Shown here in pieces: positions 33,016-41,614 of a stretch of 64,000 bases of DNA (positions are counted from its first letter, which is position 1; every line of letters begins with the position of its first letter). The notes below the pieces were generated by a model, which saw only the letters and a program-made list of their open reading frames with translations, made no database searches and was not told where the DNA came from. The position numbers were made by a program, and so were the translations under genes. Source of the DNA: Gordonia polyisoprenivorans NBRC 16320 = JCM 10675 (GTDB taxonomy: Bacteria; Actinomycetota; Actinomycetes; Mycobacteriales; Mycobacteriaceae); assembly GCF_000241325.1 (NCBI RefSeq), contig NZ_BAEI01000031.1, positions 62,001-126,000 on the forward strand, in the 5' to 3' direction.

Positions 33016-34547
33016 TGCGTTTCTCGTCGGTGGTGCAGGCGTCGGCCGCGGTTGCGGCGACCCGCTCACGCACCGCGAAAACCGCTGTGCTCCGCGAACT
33101 CCTCGCCACCGCCGCCGACGAGGTGGGTCTTGTGGTGGCGTGGTTGTCGGGTGAGATTCCGCAGGGCCGCCTCGGAATCGGCTGGCGCACCGTGCGAGGA
33201 ATCGATGTGGCGCCCATCCCCGACGAGGAGTCGCTGCTGACGGTGTCAGAGGTCGACGACACCTTCACCCGGTTGGCAACGACGTCGGGAGCCGGGTCGG
33301 TCGCTGCCCGAGCGGAGTTGCTGGGCAACCTCTTCGGCCGCGCCACCGCCGACGAACAGAACTTCTTGCTCCGGTTGCTCACCGGCGAACTGCGGCAGGG
33401 CGCGCTCGCCGGTGTGATGGTGGAGGCGATCATCGCCGTGTCCGAGCAACCTGCGCCCCTGGTCCGTCGAGCGCACATGCTCACCGGATCACTGTCGGAG
33501 ACCGCGACATCGGCGATCGACGGTGGCCGTGCCGTCTTGGAGGGCATCGGTCTGCAGGTGGGGCGGGCGGTGTCGCCGATGCTGGCGACACCCGCGGAGG
33601 ATCTCGACTCGGCGTTGGCCAGTCTCGGACCGGATCTCGTCGTCGACCACAAACTCGACGGAGCCCGCATCCAGGTGCATCGCGACGGTGATGAGGTGGC
33701 CGTGTTCACCCGCACCCTCAACGACGTGACGGCACGGGTACCGGATCTCGTTGCCGCAGTGCGGGAGCTGCCGCTGCGATCGGTGATCCTCGACGGCGAG
33801 ACCCTGACCCTGTTCGACGACGGCCGGCCCCGTCCGTTCCAGGAGACGATGAGTCGGTTCGGGTCAATGGTGGAGGAAGATCCGGGGGTCGACAGTGGTC
33901 CGCGGTTGTTGCGACCGTTCTTCTTCGATTGTCTCCATCTCGACGGCGAGGATCTGATCGACCGCCCCCTCGTCGAGCGGCTCGACGCGCTGGATTCGTT
34001 TGCGCCACATCTGCGGATCACATCGGTGCGCAATCCGACGCCCGAGCAGGCCCGGCACACCCTCGAGGCCGCATTGGCCGCCGGTCACGAGGGGGTCATG
34101 GTGAAGTCGTTGTCGGGTCCGTACGCGGCCGGTCGACGAGGTAAGGCCTGGCAGAAGGTGAAGCCGGTGCACACCCTCGACCTCGTCGTCCTCGGCGCCG
34201 AATGGGGGTCGGGGCGTAGGACCGGATACCTCTCGAACATCCATCTGGGAGCGCGTGATCCCGATGGGGGTCCGCCGGTGATGGTCGGCAAGACCTTCAA
34301 GGGGCTCACCGACAAACTGCTCCAGTGGCAGACCGAGGAGTTCCCGAAACACGAGGACCACCGCGATTCGTGGACGGTCTACCTGCGCCCCGAGATCGTC
34401 GTCGAGATCGAACTCGATGGTGTACAACGCAGTTCGCGGTATCCGGGCGGGGTGGCCCTCCGATTCGCCCGCGTCCTGCGGTACCGCCCCGACAAGACCG
34501 CCGATCTCGCCGACACCATCGATGCGGTGCGCGGGCTTCTGCGATGA
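33012..34547 (+). CDS. ligB: ATP-dependent DNA ligase LigB
   Basis: A 511-residue ligase homologous along its length to M. tuberculosis LigB (Rv3062). The N-terminal domain includes LRLLTGELRQGALAGVMVEA. The adenylated lysine is in DHKLDGARIQ, followed by motif III (LRPFFFDCLHLDG), motif IV (GHEGVMVKSL) and motif V (RRGKAWQKVKPVHTLDLVVL). The C-terminal oligonucleotide-binding part ends in VEIELDGVQRSSRYPGGVAL. ATG 33012 overlaps the SulP stop; a second ATG follows at 33015. It seals nicks using ATP and is an accessory enzyme beside the essential NAD-dependent LigA. Confidence 0.94.
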   Translation: MMRFSSVVQASAAVAATRSRTAKTAVLRELLATAADEVGLVVAWLSGEIPQGRLGIGWRTVRGIDVAPIPDEESLLTVSEVDDTFTRLATTSGAGSVAARAELLGNLFGRATADEQNFLLRLLTGELRQGALAGVMVEAIIAVSEQPAPLVRRAHMLTGSLSETATSAIDGGRAVLEGIGLQVGRAVSPMLATPAEDLDSALASLGPDLVVDHKLDGARIQVHRDGDEVAVFTRTLNDVTARVPDLVAAVRELPLRSVILDGETLTLFDDGRPRPFQETMSRFGSMVEEDPGVDSGPRLLRPFFFDCLHLDGEDLIDRPLVERLDALDSFAPHLRITSVRNPTPEQARHTLEAALAAGHEGVMVKSLSGPYAAGRRGKAWQKVKPVHTLDLVVLGAEWGSGRRTGYLSNIHLGARDPDGGPPVMVGKTFKGLTDKLLQWQTEEFPKHEDHRDSWTVYLRPEIVVEIELDGVQRSSRYPGGVALRFARVLRYRPDKTADLADTIDAVRGLLR

Positions 34548-34579
34548 GCGTGTGGGCCGATTCCAGCTCCGGCACAGGC

Positions 34580-34693
34580 GGTCTCGAGGCTCGCCGCACG
34601 CGGCTCGCACCTCGACCAGCGATTGATGAATCGGGCCGTTCCCCATCCCGGTGGTCGAGGTGCCGAGGAGCGCCAGCGACGAGCCTCGAGACC
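34580..34693. repeat. Intergenic repeat (GGTCTCGAG family), copy C
   Basis: The left arm 34580-34622 (GGTCTCGAGGCTCGCC ... GCACCTCGACCAGCG) and inverted right arm 34650-34693 (GGTGGTCGAGGTGCCGAGG ... GAGCCTCGAGACC) flank about 28 bases. Except for one base near the end, the left arm matches copies B and D. The unit lies between the ligase and the HNH gene, which converge. The remaining bases to 34832 show nothing else I can name. Confidence 0.8.
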
Positions 34694-34832
34694 CCGTGTG
34701 CCGAAGGGATTCCGGGCCACGGGCACGACCATCCCGACCATCGGGTGGGGATTATCGCTATGGAGTTCTCAAACAACAGATGCGGTCCCGGCCTGGCCGG
34801 GTGCGGGGAATCAGGTTGTGGGGCAGCGTGGG

Positions 34833-36107
34833 TCAGGCTGCTACGTCGTCGAGTCGCATGCTTCTGCGGTGATAGGACGGTATCGGTCGGCGTTTCGGGT
34901 CGATGCTGGCGGGTGGGATCAGCCAGGGGTGTCGGTCGAATCCCATGATGATGTCCCATCCGTGGTGGTGCACATCGTCGTGGCAGCTGGTGCAGAGTAG
35001 GCAGCCGTTGTCGAGGTCGGTGGGCCCACCATCGGCCCAATGGTGCAGATGGTGTCCTTGGCAGCGTCCGGCGTGCGCACCGCATTTGATGCACCCGCGA
35101 TCCCGCACCAACAACGCTTTGCGCTGGCCGAGGGTGAAGAAGCGTTTCGCCTCCCCAACACTGAGCGGTACACCGTTGGGATCGAGCATGATCTTGGTGA
35201 TCGTGGTGTCACACGACAACAGTTTCGCGGTGGCTTCGGTGATCGCACCCATGTTCTGCAAATCCCCGCCGAGTGCCGGGTTGTCCGCCGACCAGGTCCA
35301 CAACAGTCCGCTGGTGGGTTTGGCCGAGAACGTGGTGTCGGCCAAACCTTGTGCCGCCAACTCCACGATCGTTTCGAACGCGGCGGCGCAGATCTGTTCG
35401 GGTGTCCGGGGGTCGGGTGACCCATCCGGCTGAGGCTTCGGCGCCGACAAGGTTTCCATCAAAGTTCTGGTTTTCTCCCCGGCGATGATGTCGAGGTTCG
35501 CCGAGATCTCCAGTCGTCCGTCGTCGGTGATGCGGTCGGTGTAGGAGTTGATCGTCTTGTCCTCCGCGGCCGGTAACCCGCCCGGCGTCTCCGCGGCGAG
35601 CTCGTTACCCAACTGCCGCGCGTAGGTGGTGATCTCGGCGGGGGTGAAGCCGGCGAAGTAGTGCGACAAGAGTTTCCGCAGGAATTCACACCGTTGCACG
35701 GTGTCGAGGGGTTCGGGGCATCGGGTGTCGATGTGCGCCAATCCGCGGACGATGGCATCACTGTGTTCGGAGGAGATGGACCCGTCCGCGGCGTGCGCCA
35801 ACAACAGATCCACATCGGTGGTGGCGGCAACCCGCACATACCGGGCAGCGACGGCCGGTGCGCAACCCATGCTGATCAACAGTTCCCGCAAACGGGTGGT
35901 CTTGTGATCGGCCACGCCCAGCCGGTCCATCTCGCCGGTGAGGGTGGTGGCGTGGTGATCAACCAGGTTCCGCAACAACAGGACTTGTTTCATCGCACCG
36001 AAAGCTTGTGGCCCGGTCATCTCCGGATTCCATTGCAGGTCACTCAGTTGGGTGACGATGTCGGCAAAGAGTGCTTCGGCGTCAAGAGCTTCGGTGGTGT
36101 CGATCAT
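34833..36107 (-). CDS. HNH endonuclease-signature protein with DUF222 (13E12 type)
   Basis: A 424-residue protein. ATG 36107 follows GGGGAGGGG; a longer frame upstream is not needed. Residues about 15-310 are the DUF222 helical domain (LRNLVDHHATTLTGEMDRLG, TDDGRLEISANLD). The C-terminal HNH site is CIKCGAHAGRCQGHHLHHWA followed by GPTDLDNGCLLCTSCHDDVH, with both Cys pairs and the His triad present. These genes are multicopy in actinobacteria (13E12 repeat family of M. tuberculosis) and may be linked to mobility, but no transposase accompanies this one. Function is unknown. Confidence 0.9.
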   Translation of the reverse strand: MIDTTEALDAEALFADIVTQLSDLQWNPEMTGPQAFGAMKQVLLLRNLVDHHATTLTGEMDRLGVADHKTTRLRELLISMGCAPAVAARYVRVAATTDVDLLLAHAADGSISSEHSDAIVRGLAHIDTRCPEPLDTVQRCEFLRKLLSHYFAGFTPAEITTYARQLGNELAAETPGGLPAAEDKTINSYTDRITDDGRLEISANLDIIAGEKTRTLMETLSAPKPQPDGSPDPRTPEQICAAAFETIVELAAQGLADTTFSAKPTSGLLWTWSADNPALGGDLQNMGAITEATAKLLSCDTTITKIMLDPNGVPLSVGEAKRFFTLGQRKALLVRDRGCIKCGAHAGRCQGHHLHHWADGGPTDLDNGCLLCTSCHDDVHHHGWDIIMGFDRHPWLIPPASIDPKRRPIPSYHRRSMRLDDVAA

Positions 36108-36327
36108 GGGCCCCTCCCCAGTGGCTGATCGGTGTGGTGGCTCCATCGTACTCGAACATTTGAATTAAGGCAAGGGTGTTCGATGGTTCTGTGGAGGGAA
36201 AGGTGTTTGTGGACAACGGGTTTCGGGGGTGGGCTGGCGGAAGTTTTCTGTCGGTGGGGTGTGGTAGGCGGTGCGGTTTTTCGTTTGTCTTGCTCTCGAT
36301 GTGGTTGGGAAGCTTGTTGTCTCACCG

Positions 36328-36530
36328 GGTCTCGAGGCTCGCCGCACGCGGCTCGCACCTCGACCATCGGGGGAAAGACTATCGAGCACAGGGGTCTCGA
36401 CCATCGGGGGAAGACTATCGAGCACAGGGGTCTCGACCATCGGGGGGAAAGGCTATCGAGCGGGGGGAAAGGCTACCGAGCATCGGGAGAGGGGTTGTCG
36501 AGCATCGGGGAACGGCTCTCGCGGATCGGG
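36328..36530. repeat. Intergenic repeat (GGTCTCGAG family), copy D, with 36-base tandem array
   Basis: A left arm at 36328-36370 is identical in its core to copies B and C. It is followed by two perfect 36-base units (36375-36410 and 36411-36446), each containing ACTATCGAGCACAGG and TCTCGACCATCGG, then degenerate units with CTATCGAG, CTACCGAGCATCGG and GTCGAGCATCGG up to about 36530. There is no right arm. Together with 36108-36327, where I see nothing recognisable, it fills the gap between the divergently oriented ends of the HNH gene promoter region and the CBS/DUF294 gene. Confidence 0.78.
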
Positions 36531-36567
36531 GGGGAGAGTGCTCGACAGTTGGAGCGGGAGCCGCAAG

Positions 36568-38412
36568 TCAGTTGAGGGGAACCGTGATTCGGGTGCGAAC
36601 TCGACGTTGGATGTCGCTGATCTCGCGAACGCCTTCGCTGAGCATGCTGCGTTCCAAGGGGCTGAGATCGCTGAGGACGATGACGTCGCCGGGGGTGTGG
36701 CCGGCGCGGAGCTGGGTGATCTGGTGACGAAGCCGCAGGCGTTGGGTCATGGCGAAAACCTCATGCAGCAGTGAGGCTTCGGCGGAGGTGAGGGTGCCGA
36801 CGTCGACGGCGCTGTGCAGGCGCGCAGGGGTGGGAGCCGAGGTGATCCCCGCAGTCAGGCCGGCCCAGCGTGCGAGGTTCACGATGGGTGCGATGACGTG
36901 CGCCTTCAGGTCAACGGTCCCGCCGCGACGGGACAGGACGTCGCGCAGGCTCCGTACGCGCGGCCGCAGCGACAGCGCGTTGAGCAGTTGCAGGCGTAGG
37001 GCTTCGGGATGGTCGGCCGGCATCGACGAGAACGCCGAGGGCGCGGTGTGCAGGCTTTCGGGGCCGAGGATGACGCGGCCGTCGATGAGCAGCGACGACA
37101 TGATGAGACCGTGGTCGGCGAGTGGTGCTGTCAACCATCGTCGTGCTGCGAGCAGCCAGTCGTCGCAGGAGCGGGAGAAGCTCGGCGAGAAGGCGACGGC
37201 ACCGTTGGTGTCGGCGGGCAGACCGCAGTCGTCGAGGATCGTGTGTGTGCGGCGGGCCAGCGCACGGAACTCGTCCGCCGAACGGTCGCCGTCGTCGATC
37301 CAGCTGAGAGCCGAGTCGACGTCGGAGGACGGCATCGCCTCCCGCCGCGCCACGCTACCCAGGGTGATCCAGGCGAAGCCCGACAAGTCGGGGTGATCCT
37401 CTAGCGCGAGTTCGACGGCACGGCGGGCAGTGGTGTCGATGATCAACGACAGCACACCGCACGTGGATTCCGCATCGAGGCCCGCGCTCACGAGGTCATC
37501 GGCCAAACGTGGCATGGCCTGGGTTGCCGATGCGAGTGCGGCGACATCGGTGGCATGAGCGATCCGTCGCTGCAGTGAGCCGCCACGGCTCGCGGCGACC
37601 AGCAGATCGGTCTCCTCCAATACCCCGATGGCGCGGCCCCGCGGAGAACACACCGGCATGTGACGAACGCCGGCCTCCAACATCTCCAGCCAGGTGGTGA
37701 TCGCGTAGCGTCCGGCGTCGACGGAGCGGGCCGGTGCGGTCATCACCTCGGCGACCGGCACATCCGGTGACCGTCCGGCACCGACGACACGGTGGGTGAC
37801 GTCGCTCTCGGTGACGATTCCCAGTGTGCCGTCGGGCAACTCGATGAGCGCACACGATTGGCCGGCTGCACCCATCGCGCGCACCGCCTCGACGACGGGG
37901 GTGTGCGGAGCGACGAACACCGGAGCGTCGCGGATCAACGACGACACCCGCGTCGTCGACGACCAGCCTGCGGTGGGTGCGGGCCGGGCGGAGATCGACT
38001 GCCAGGCCGACTCGGCGAGGAAGGTCAGTCCCGACCTTCTGCCGAGCACGGCCCGCACCTCGTCGGCGGGCAATGCGATCGCCGACGCCGGCTCGGCAGC
38101 ACGCGCGACGAACCGTGCCTCACCGCCGATGATGAGTGGTATGTAGCCGAACAATGCTCCAGGGCCCAGGGTTTCGAACACCTCCGGGCGATCGAGTTCT
38201 GCCCCAGGAGCCGTCAGCTCGACCCGTCCGGCGCACACCATGAACACCGCATCCGCGGAGCCGTGACCGTATTCGGCGATGACCTCCCCGGCGCGAAATC
38301 GACGGACGCTCGCGCCCGCGGCGATCCGGGCCAGCTCATCGTCGGCCAGTTCCTGGAAAGGTGAATGGGCTCCCAGGAATTCGACGGTGTCGGAGTCCTC
38401 GGCCCCGGCCAT
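36568..38412 (-). CDS. cNMP-binding/CBS/DUF294 nucleotidyltransferase-like signalling protein
   Basis: A 614-residue multidomain protein. Residues about 12-130 form a cyclic-nucleotide-binding fold (RFRAGEVIAEYGHGSADAVF), about 155-285 a CBS pair (APHTPVVEAVRAMGAAGQSC, VCSPRGRAIGVLEETDLLVA), about 345-440 a DUF294 nucleotidyltransferase (LGSVARREAMPSSDVDSAL with the GS and DxD motif intact), and the rest DUF294_C. GlnD-type uridylyltransferases are distant relatives. GTG 38415 or ATG 38412 follows the codA stop directly, so it is the last gene of the choline operon. It may sense cAMP or adenylates and modify a partner such as the permease; this is inference. Confidence 0.88.
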   Translation of the reverse strand: MAGAEDSDTVEFLGAHSPFQELADDELARIAAGASVRRFRAGEVIAEYGHGSADAVFMVCAGRVELTAPGAELDRPEVFETLGPGALFGYIPLIIGGEARFVARAAEPASAIALPADEVRAVLGRRSGLTFLAESAWQSISARPAPTAGWSSTTRVSSLIRDAPVFVAPHTPVVEAVRAMGAAGQSCALIELPDGTLGIVTESDVTHRVVGAGRSPDVPVAEVMTAPARSVDAGRYAITTWLEMLEAGVRHMPVCSPRGRAIGVLEETDLLVAASRGGSLQRRIAHATDVAALASATQAMPRLADDLVSAGLDAESTCGVLSLIIDTTARRAVELALEDHPDLSGFAWITLGSVARREAMPSSDVDSALSWIDDGDRSADEFRALARRTHTILDDCGLPADTNGAVAFSPSFSRSCDDWLLAARRWLTAPLADHGLIMSSLLIDGRVILGPESLHTAPSAFSSMPADHPEALRLQLLNALSLRPRVRSLRDVLSRRGGTVDLKAHVIAPIVNLARWAGLTAGITSAPTPARLHSAVDVGTLTSAEASLLHEVFAMTQRLRLRHQITQLRAGHTPGDVIVLSDLSPLERSMLSEGVREISDIQRRVRTRITVPLN

Positions 38413-38415
38413 CAC

Positions 38416-39981
38416 TCAGGTACCGGACCGGATCAGGTCGGCGCACTTCTCGGCCATCGTCATCACCGTGATGTTGGGGTTGACGATCGGTAGGTTGGGC
38501 ATCGCCGAGGCGTCCACGACCCGTAAACCGGTGACACCCTTGACCTTCAGGGTCGGATCGAGCACCGCCATCGGGTCGTCGGCGGCACCCATTCGCGCAG
38601 TGGCGGCCGGGTGGTAGACGGTGTTGTGGGTCTTGTGGAAGTAATCGATGATCTCGTCGTCGGAGGTGACGTCGGGGCCGGGGGCGAGTTCGCGGGCCAC
38701 CCATTCCCGCAGCGGTGACTGCTCGGCGATGCGGCGGGCGAGCTTGACGCCGGCGAGCATGACGCGCTCGTCGTGGCCGTCGGGATCGGTGAAGTAACGC
38801 GGGTCGACCTTGGGCCGGTCCCGGAAATCCCGTGACCGCAGACGAACGGTCCCGCGTGATCGGCCCTGGGTGACGTTGGGGGTCAAGCAGAATCCGTTCT
38901 CGGTGGTCGGATAGCCCCAGCGCAGGGTGTTCATGTCGAAGGGCACACTGCCGTAGTGCATCATCAGATCCGAATGGTCCAACCCCTCCTGGGTGGTGGT
39001 GAACAATCCGATCTCCCACCACTGGGTGGAGTCGGTGACCATCGGGCGAGAGGCCTCCCAGAACACCAGTCCCTCGACGTGATCGTCGAGGTTCTCGCCG
39101 ACCCCGGGGGAGTCGACGCGAACGGTCACGCCCATCTCGCGCAGATGCTCGGCCGGGCCGATCCCGCTGAGCATCAACAGTTTCGGAGTGTCAATGGCAC
39201 CGGCGGTGACGATCACCTCGCGGTCGGCCGTCACTTCGTCGTATCCGGTGAGGTCGGGTCGTTGGAATCGCACACCGGTGGCGCGCAGCGAGTCGTCGAT
39301 CAGGATCTCGCTGATCCAGCTGTCGGTGAGCACGGTGAGGTTGGGGCGGGTGCCGAGAATGGGATGCAGGTAGGCGTGTGAGGTCGACATGCGCTCGCCG
39401 GCTTCGTTCGCGTTGATCTGAAACCATCCGGCGCCGTTGAGATGCCACTGGTCGCGATTGAACTGCACGGTGGGTAGACCGACCTTCGCGGCGGCGTCGA
39501 GGACAGCCTGGCCGCACGGATCGACCGGCGGGACATCGCGCAATCGGACCGGTCCGTCGTGACCGTGCGGATAGCCCTGGTAGTCGCCGTCGGCGACGTT
39601 GTTCTCGACGCGGGAGACGTAGGGCAGCACGTCGTCCGGTCCCCAGCCGGTCGCGCCGGCCGCCTCCCAGTCACGCAACCCCTGGGCCAACGGCCAGAAC
39701 GCGATACACGAGTTGTGCGAGGAACACCCGCCGAGCACCTTGGCGCGGGCGTGCCGCATGAAGCTGTTCCCGCGTTCCTGTGGTTCGACCGGATAATCCC
39801 AGTCGTACCCGGAGTCGAGCAGGTGCATCCACTCCTTGAGTACCAGGATGTTGGGATCGTCGACGTCGCTGGGCCCGGCCTCGATCAGGCAGACCGTGAC
39901 GGCCGGATCCTCGGAAAGGCGTGCGGCGAGCACACATCCGGCGGTCCCGCCACCGGCGATGACGTAGTCATAAGAGGTCAT
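38416..39981 (-). CDS. codA: Choline oxidase/dehydrogenase (GMC family)
   Basis: A 521-residue GMC flavoprotein oxidising choline to betaine aldehyde. The FAD motif is YVIAGGGTAGCVLAARLSED. GGCSSHNSCIAFW carries, at His89, the histidine that covalently binds FAD in Arthrobacter choline oxidase; the substrate-binding Glu region (EASRPMV), catalytic HNTVYHP and VNPNITVM Asn motifs are also conserved. The close match to choline oxidase through TQWWEIGLFTTTQEGLDHSD suggests an oxygen-using oxidase that could continue to betaine, rather than a membrane BetA dehydrogenase. It follows the permease by 64 bases and abuts the DUF294 gene. Confidence 0.9.
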   Translation of the reverse strand: MTSYDYVIAGGGTAGCVLAARLSEDPAVTVCLIEAGPSDVDDPNILVLKEWMHLLDSGYDWDYPVEPQERGNSFMRHARAKVLGGCSSHNSCIAFWPLAQGLRDWEAAGATGWGPDDVLPYVSRVENNVADGDYQGYPHGHDGPVRLRDVPPVDPCGQAVLDAAAKVGLPTVQFNRDQWHLNGAGWFQINANEAGERMSTSHAYLHPILGTRPNLTVLTDSWISEILIDDSLRATGVRFQRPDLTGYDEVTADREVIVTAGAIDTPKLLMLSGIGPAEHLREMGVTVRVDSPGVGENLDDHVEGLVFWEASRPMVTDSTQWWEIGLFTTTQEGLDHSDLMMHYGSVPFDMNTLRWGYPTTENGFCLTPNVTQGRSRGTVRLRSRDFRDRPKVDPRYFTDPDGHDERVMLAGVKLARRIAEQSPLREWVARELAPGPDVTSDDEIIDYFHKTHNTVYHPAATARMGAADDPMAVLDPTLKVKGVTGLRVVDASAMPNLPIVNPNITVMTMAEKCADLIRSGT

Positions 39982-40045
39982 GAGCGTGCTCAGATCCTTT
40001 CGGGGGTGATATGACGAGGCGGGATACGACCGGCAGAACAGTCGC

Positions 40046-41614
40046 TCACAGTCCGCCGCCGATCTCGTCGGCGGTGGGCAGCCTTGTTGCGGTGGAATGG
40101 GATTCGAGTACACCGATGTGGCGACGGCCGACGGTGAGGTACCAGACGAAACCGACGCCGAAGATGATGCCGATGTAGACGAAGGCGCCCCAGGTGTTGT
40201 ACCAGGGTTCGCCATAGATCTCCGAGCGTGGCCACGCCAGGTTGAGTGCCATGCCCACACCCCAGACCACGGCGACGATGTTCACCAGCAGGCCCCACCG
40301 GCCCATGGTGAAGTATCCGCCCTCGGCGAGGTCCTTCGGCGGCCATTCCCCGCGAAACCGCTTGGCCAGCAACGGCCCGGTGACGAGGAGATAGGCCAGG
40401 TAGATCATGATGATCGCGATGGAGGTCAGCACGGTGAAGATCTTGGGCTGACCGACGTTGATGACGAGAATGAGGACGGCGACGATCCCGATCACCAGCG
40501 ACGGGATCACCGGAGTTTGCCGGACGGGATCGACCTTGGCGAGTTTCTCGCCGAAGGGCAGGGCATTGTCGCGGGCCATCGCGAACATCAGCCGAATGGC
40601 CGCGGTGTGCACCGCCAATGAGCAGACGAAGACCGCGACGACGATCGCGACGAGGAAGACCTTGCTCGCCGGCCCCCACATCACCTGCTCGACGATGTAC
40701 TGCAGGCCGCCGGACGCGTCACCGAGTTTCGGATCGGACAGGTTCGGCGCGGCCATGATCGCGAATACCAGGATGGCACCACCGATGACGAACGAGGCGA
40801 GAATGGCGCGCAGGATCGCCTTGGGTGCGGTTCGGCGGGGTTCGACGGTCTCCTCACCGAGCGAACTCGCGGTGTCGAAGCCGTACATCACGTACCCGGA
40901 GGCCAGCGACGCGACCAGGAACGCACCGAGATAGCCGCTGCTCTCGCCTGCGCCGTAGCCGTTGGTGGAGAAGAAGATCTGCGGACCACGAGTGATGTTG
41001 CAGGCCAGAATGATCGCGATCAACACCGCGGCGATCAGCTCGACGAATACACCGACGGAGTTGATCAATGACATCAGCCGTACGCTCCAGGCGTTGATGG
41101 CCGTGGTCAGTGCGATGAGGATCGCGCCGAGAATGACCGCATTGACCGCGTAGTCCGTGGCATCGTCACCGCTGCCGTAGATCTGGAAGCCGCTCCACAG
41201 TCGGGGCAGATTGAGTTGCATCGCCAGGGCGACCGCCGCGAGGGTGACCACCGATGCGGTGAACATCAACCAGCCCGCCGACCATCCGACGCGTTGGCTG
41301 CCGAGTCGCTTGGCCCAGTTGTAGACCGATCCGGCCACCGGATACTTCGCGGCGAGTTCCATGAAACACAGTGCGACGCAGAGCTGTCCGACGAAGACCA
41401 TCGGCCACGACCACAGATAGGCCGGTCCGGCGTTGCCGAAACCGACGTAGAACAGCTGGAAGGTGCCGGTGAGGATCGAGATGTAACTGACGCCCGCGGC
41501 GAAGCTGGCGAACTTGCCGATGGAGCGGTCGAGGGACTCCTTGTAGCCGAAGTCGGACAGGCCGTACGATTCGTCCGCCGAATCCTTCGGCGCACCAGTG
41601 GGAGCTGTACTCAT
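40046..41614 (-). CDS. APC-superfamily permease, probable choline/betaine uptake
   Basis: A 522-residue membrane protein with about 12 predicted helices, starting in cytoplasmic sequence SYGLSDFGYKESLDRSIGKF. FMELAAKYPVAGSVYNWAKR and YGFDTASSLGEETVEPRRTA are the conserved segments of the amino acid/choline transporter branch of the APC family (yeast Hnm1/GABA permease relatives). It is not a BCCT or ABC transporter. Its ATG overlaps the betB stop (ATGA) and it precedes codA, so choline or betaine import is the best guess. Other quaternary amines or amino acids cannot be excluded. Confidence 0.85.
   Translation of the reverse strand: MSTAPTGAPKDSADESYGLSDFGYKESLDRSIGKFASFAAGVSYISILTGTFQLFYVGFGNAGPAYLWSWPMVFVGQLCVALCFMELAAKYPVAGSVYNWAKRLGSQRVGWSAGWLMFTASVVTLAAVALAMQLNLPRLWSGFQIYGSGDDATDYAVNAVILGAILIALTTAINAWSVRLMSLINSVGVFVELIAAVLIAIILACNITRGPQIFFSTNGYGAGESSGYLGAFLVASLASGYVMYGFDTASSLGEETVEPRRTAPKAILRAILASFVIGGAILVFAIMAAPNLSDPKLGDASGGLQYIVEQVMWGPASKVFLVAIVVAVFVCSLAVHTAAIRLMFAMARDNALPFGEKLAKVDPVRQTPVIPSLVIGIVAVLILVINVGQPKIFTVLTSIAIIMIYLAYLLVTGPLLAKRFRGEWPPKDLAEGGYFTMGRWGLLVNIVAVVWGVGMALNLAWPRSEIYGEPWYNTWGAFVYIGIIFGVGFVWYLTVGRRHIGVLESHSTATRLPTADEIGGGL

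Noticed and set aside
34833..36107. Homing endonuclease or insertion sequence evidence from the HNH gene
   Set aside because: DUF222-HNH genes are common multicopy genes in actinobacteria; no terminal repeats of an element, target duplication or transposase surrounds it.
36375..36530. Possible CRISPR array in the tandem repeats
   Set aside because: Units are contiguous or decay gradually, there are no uniform unique spacers, and no cas genes are present.
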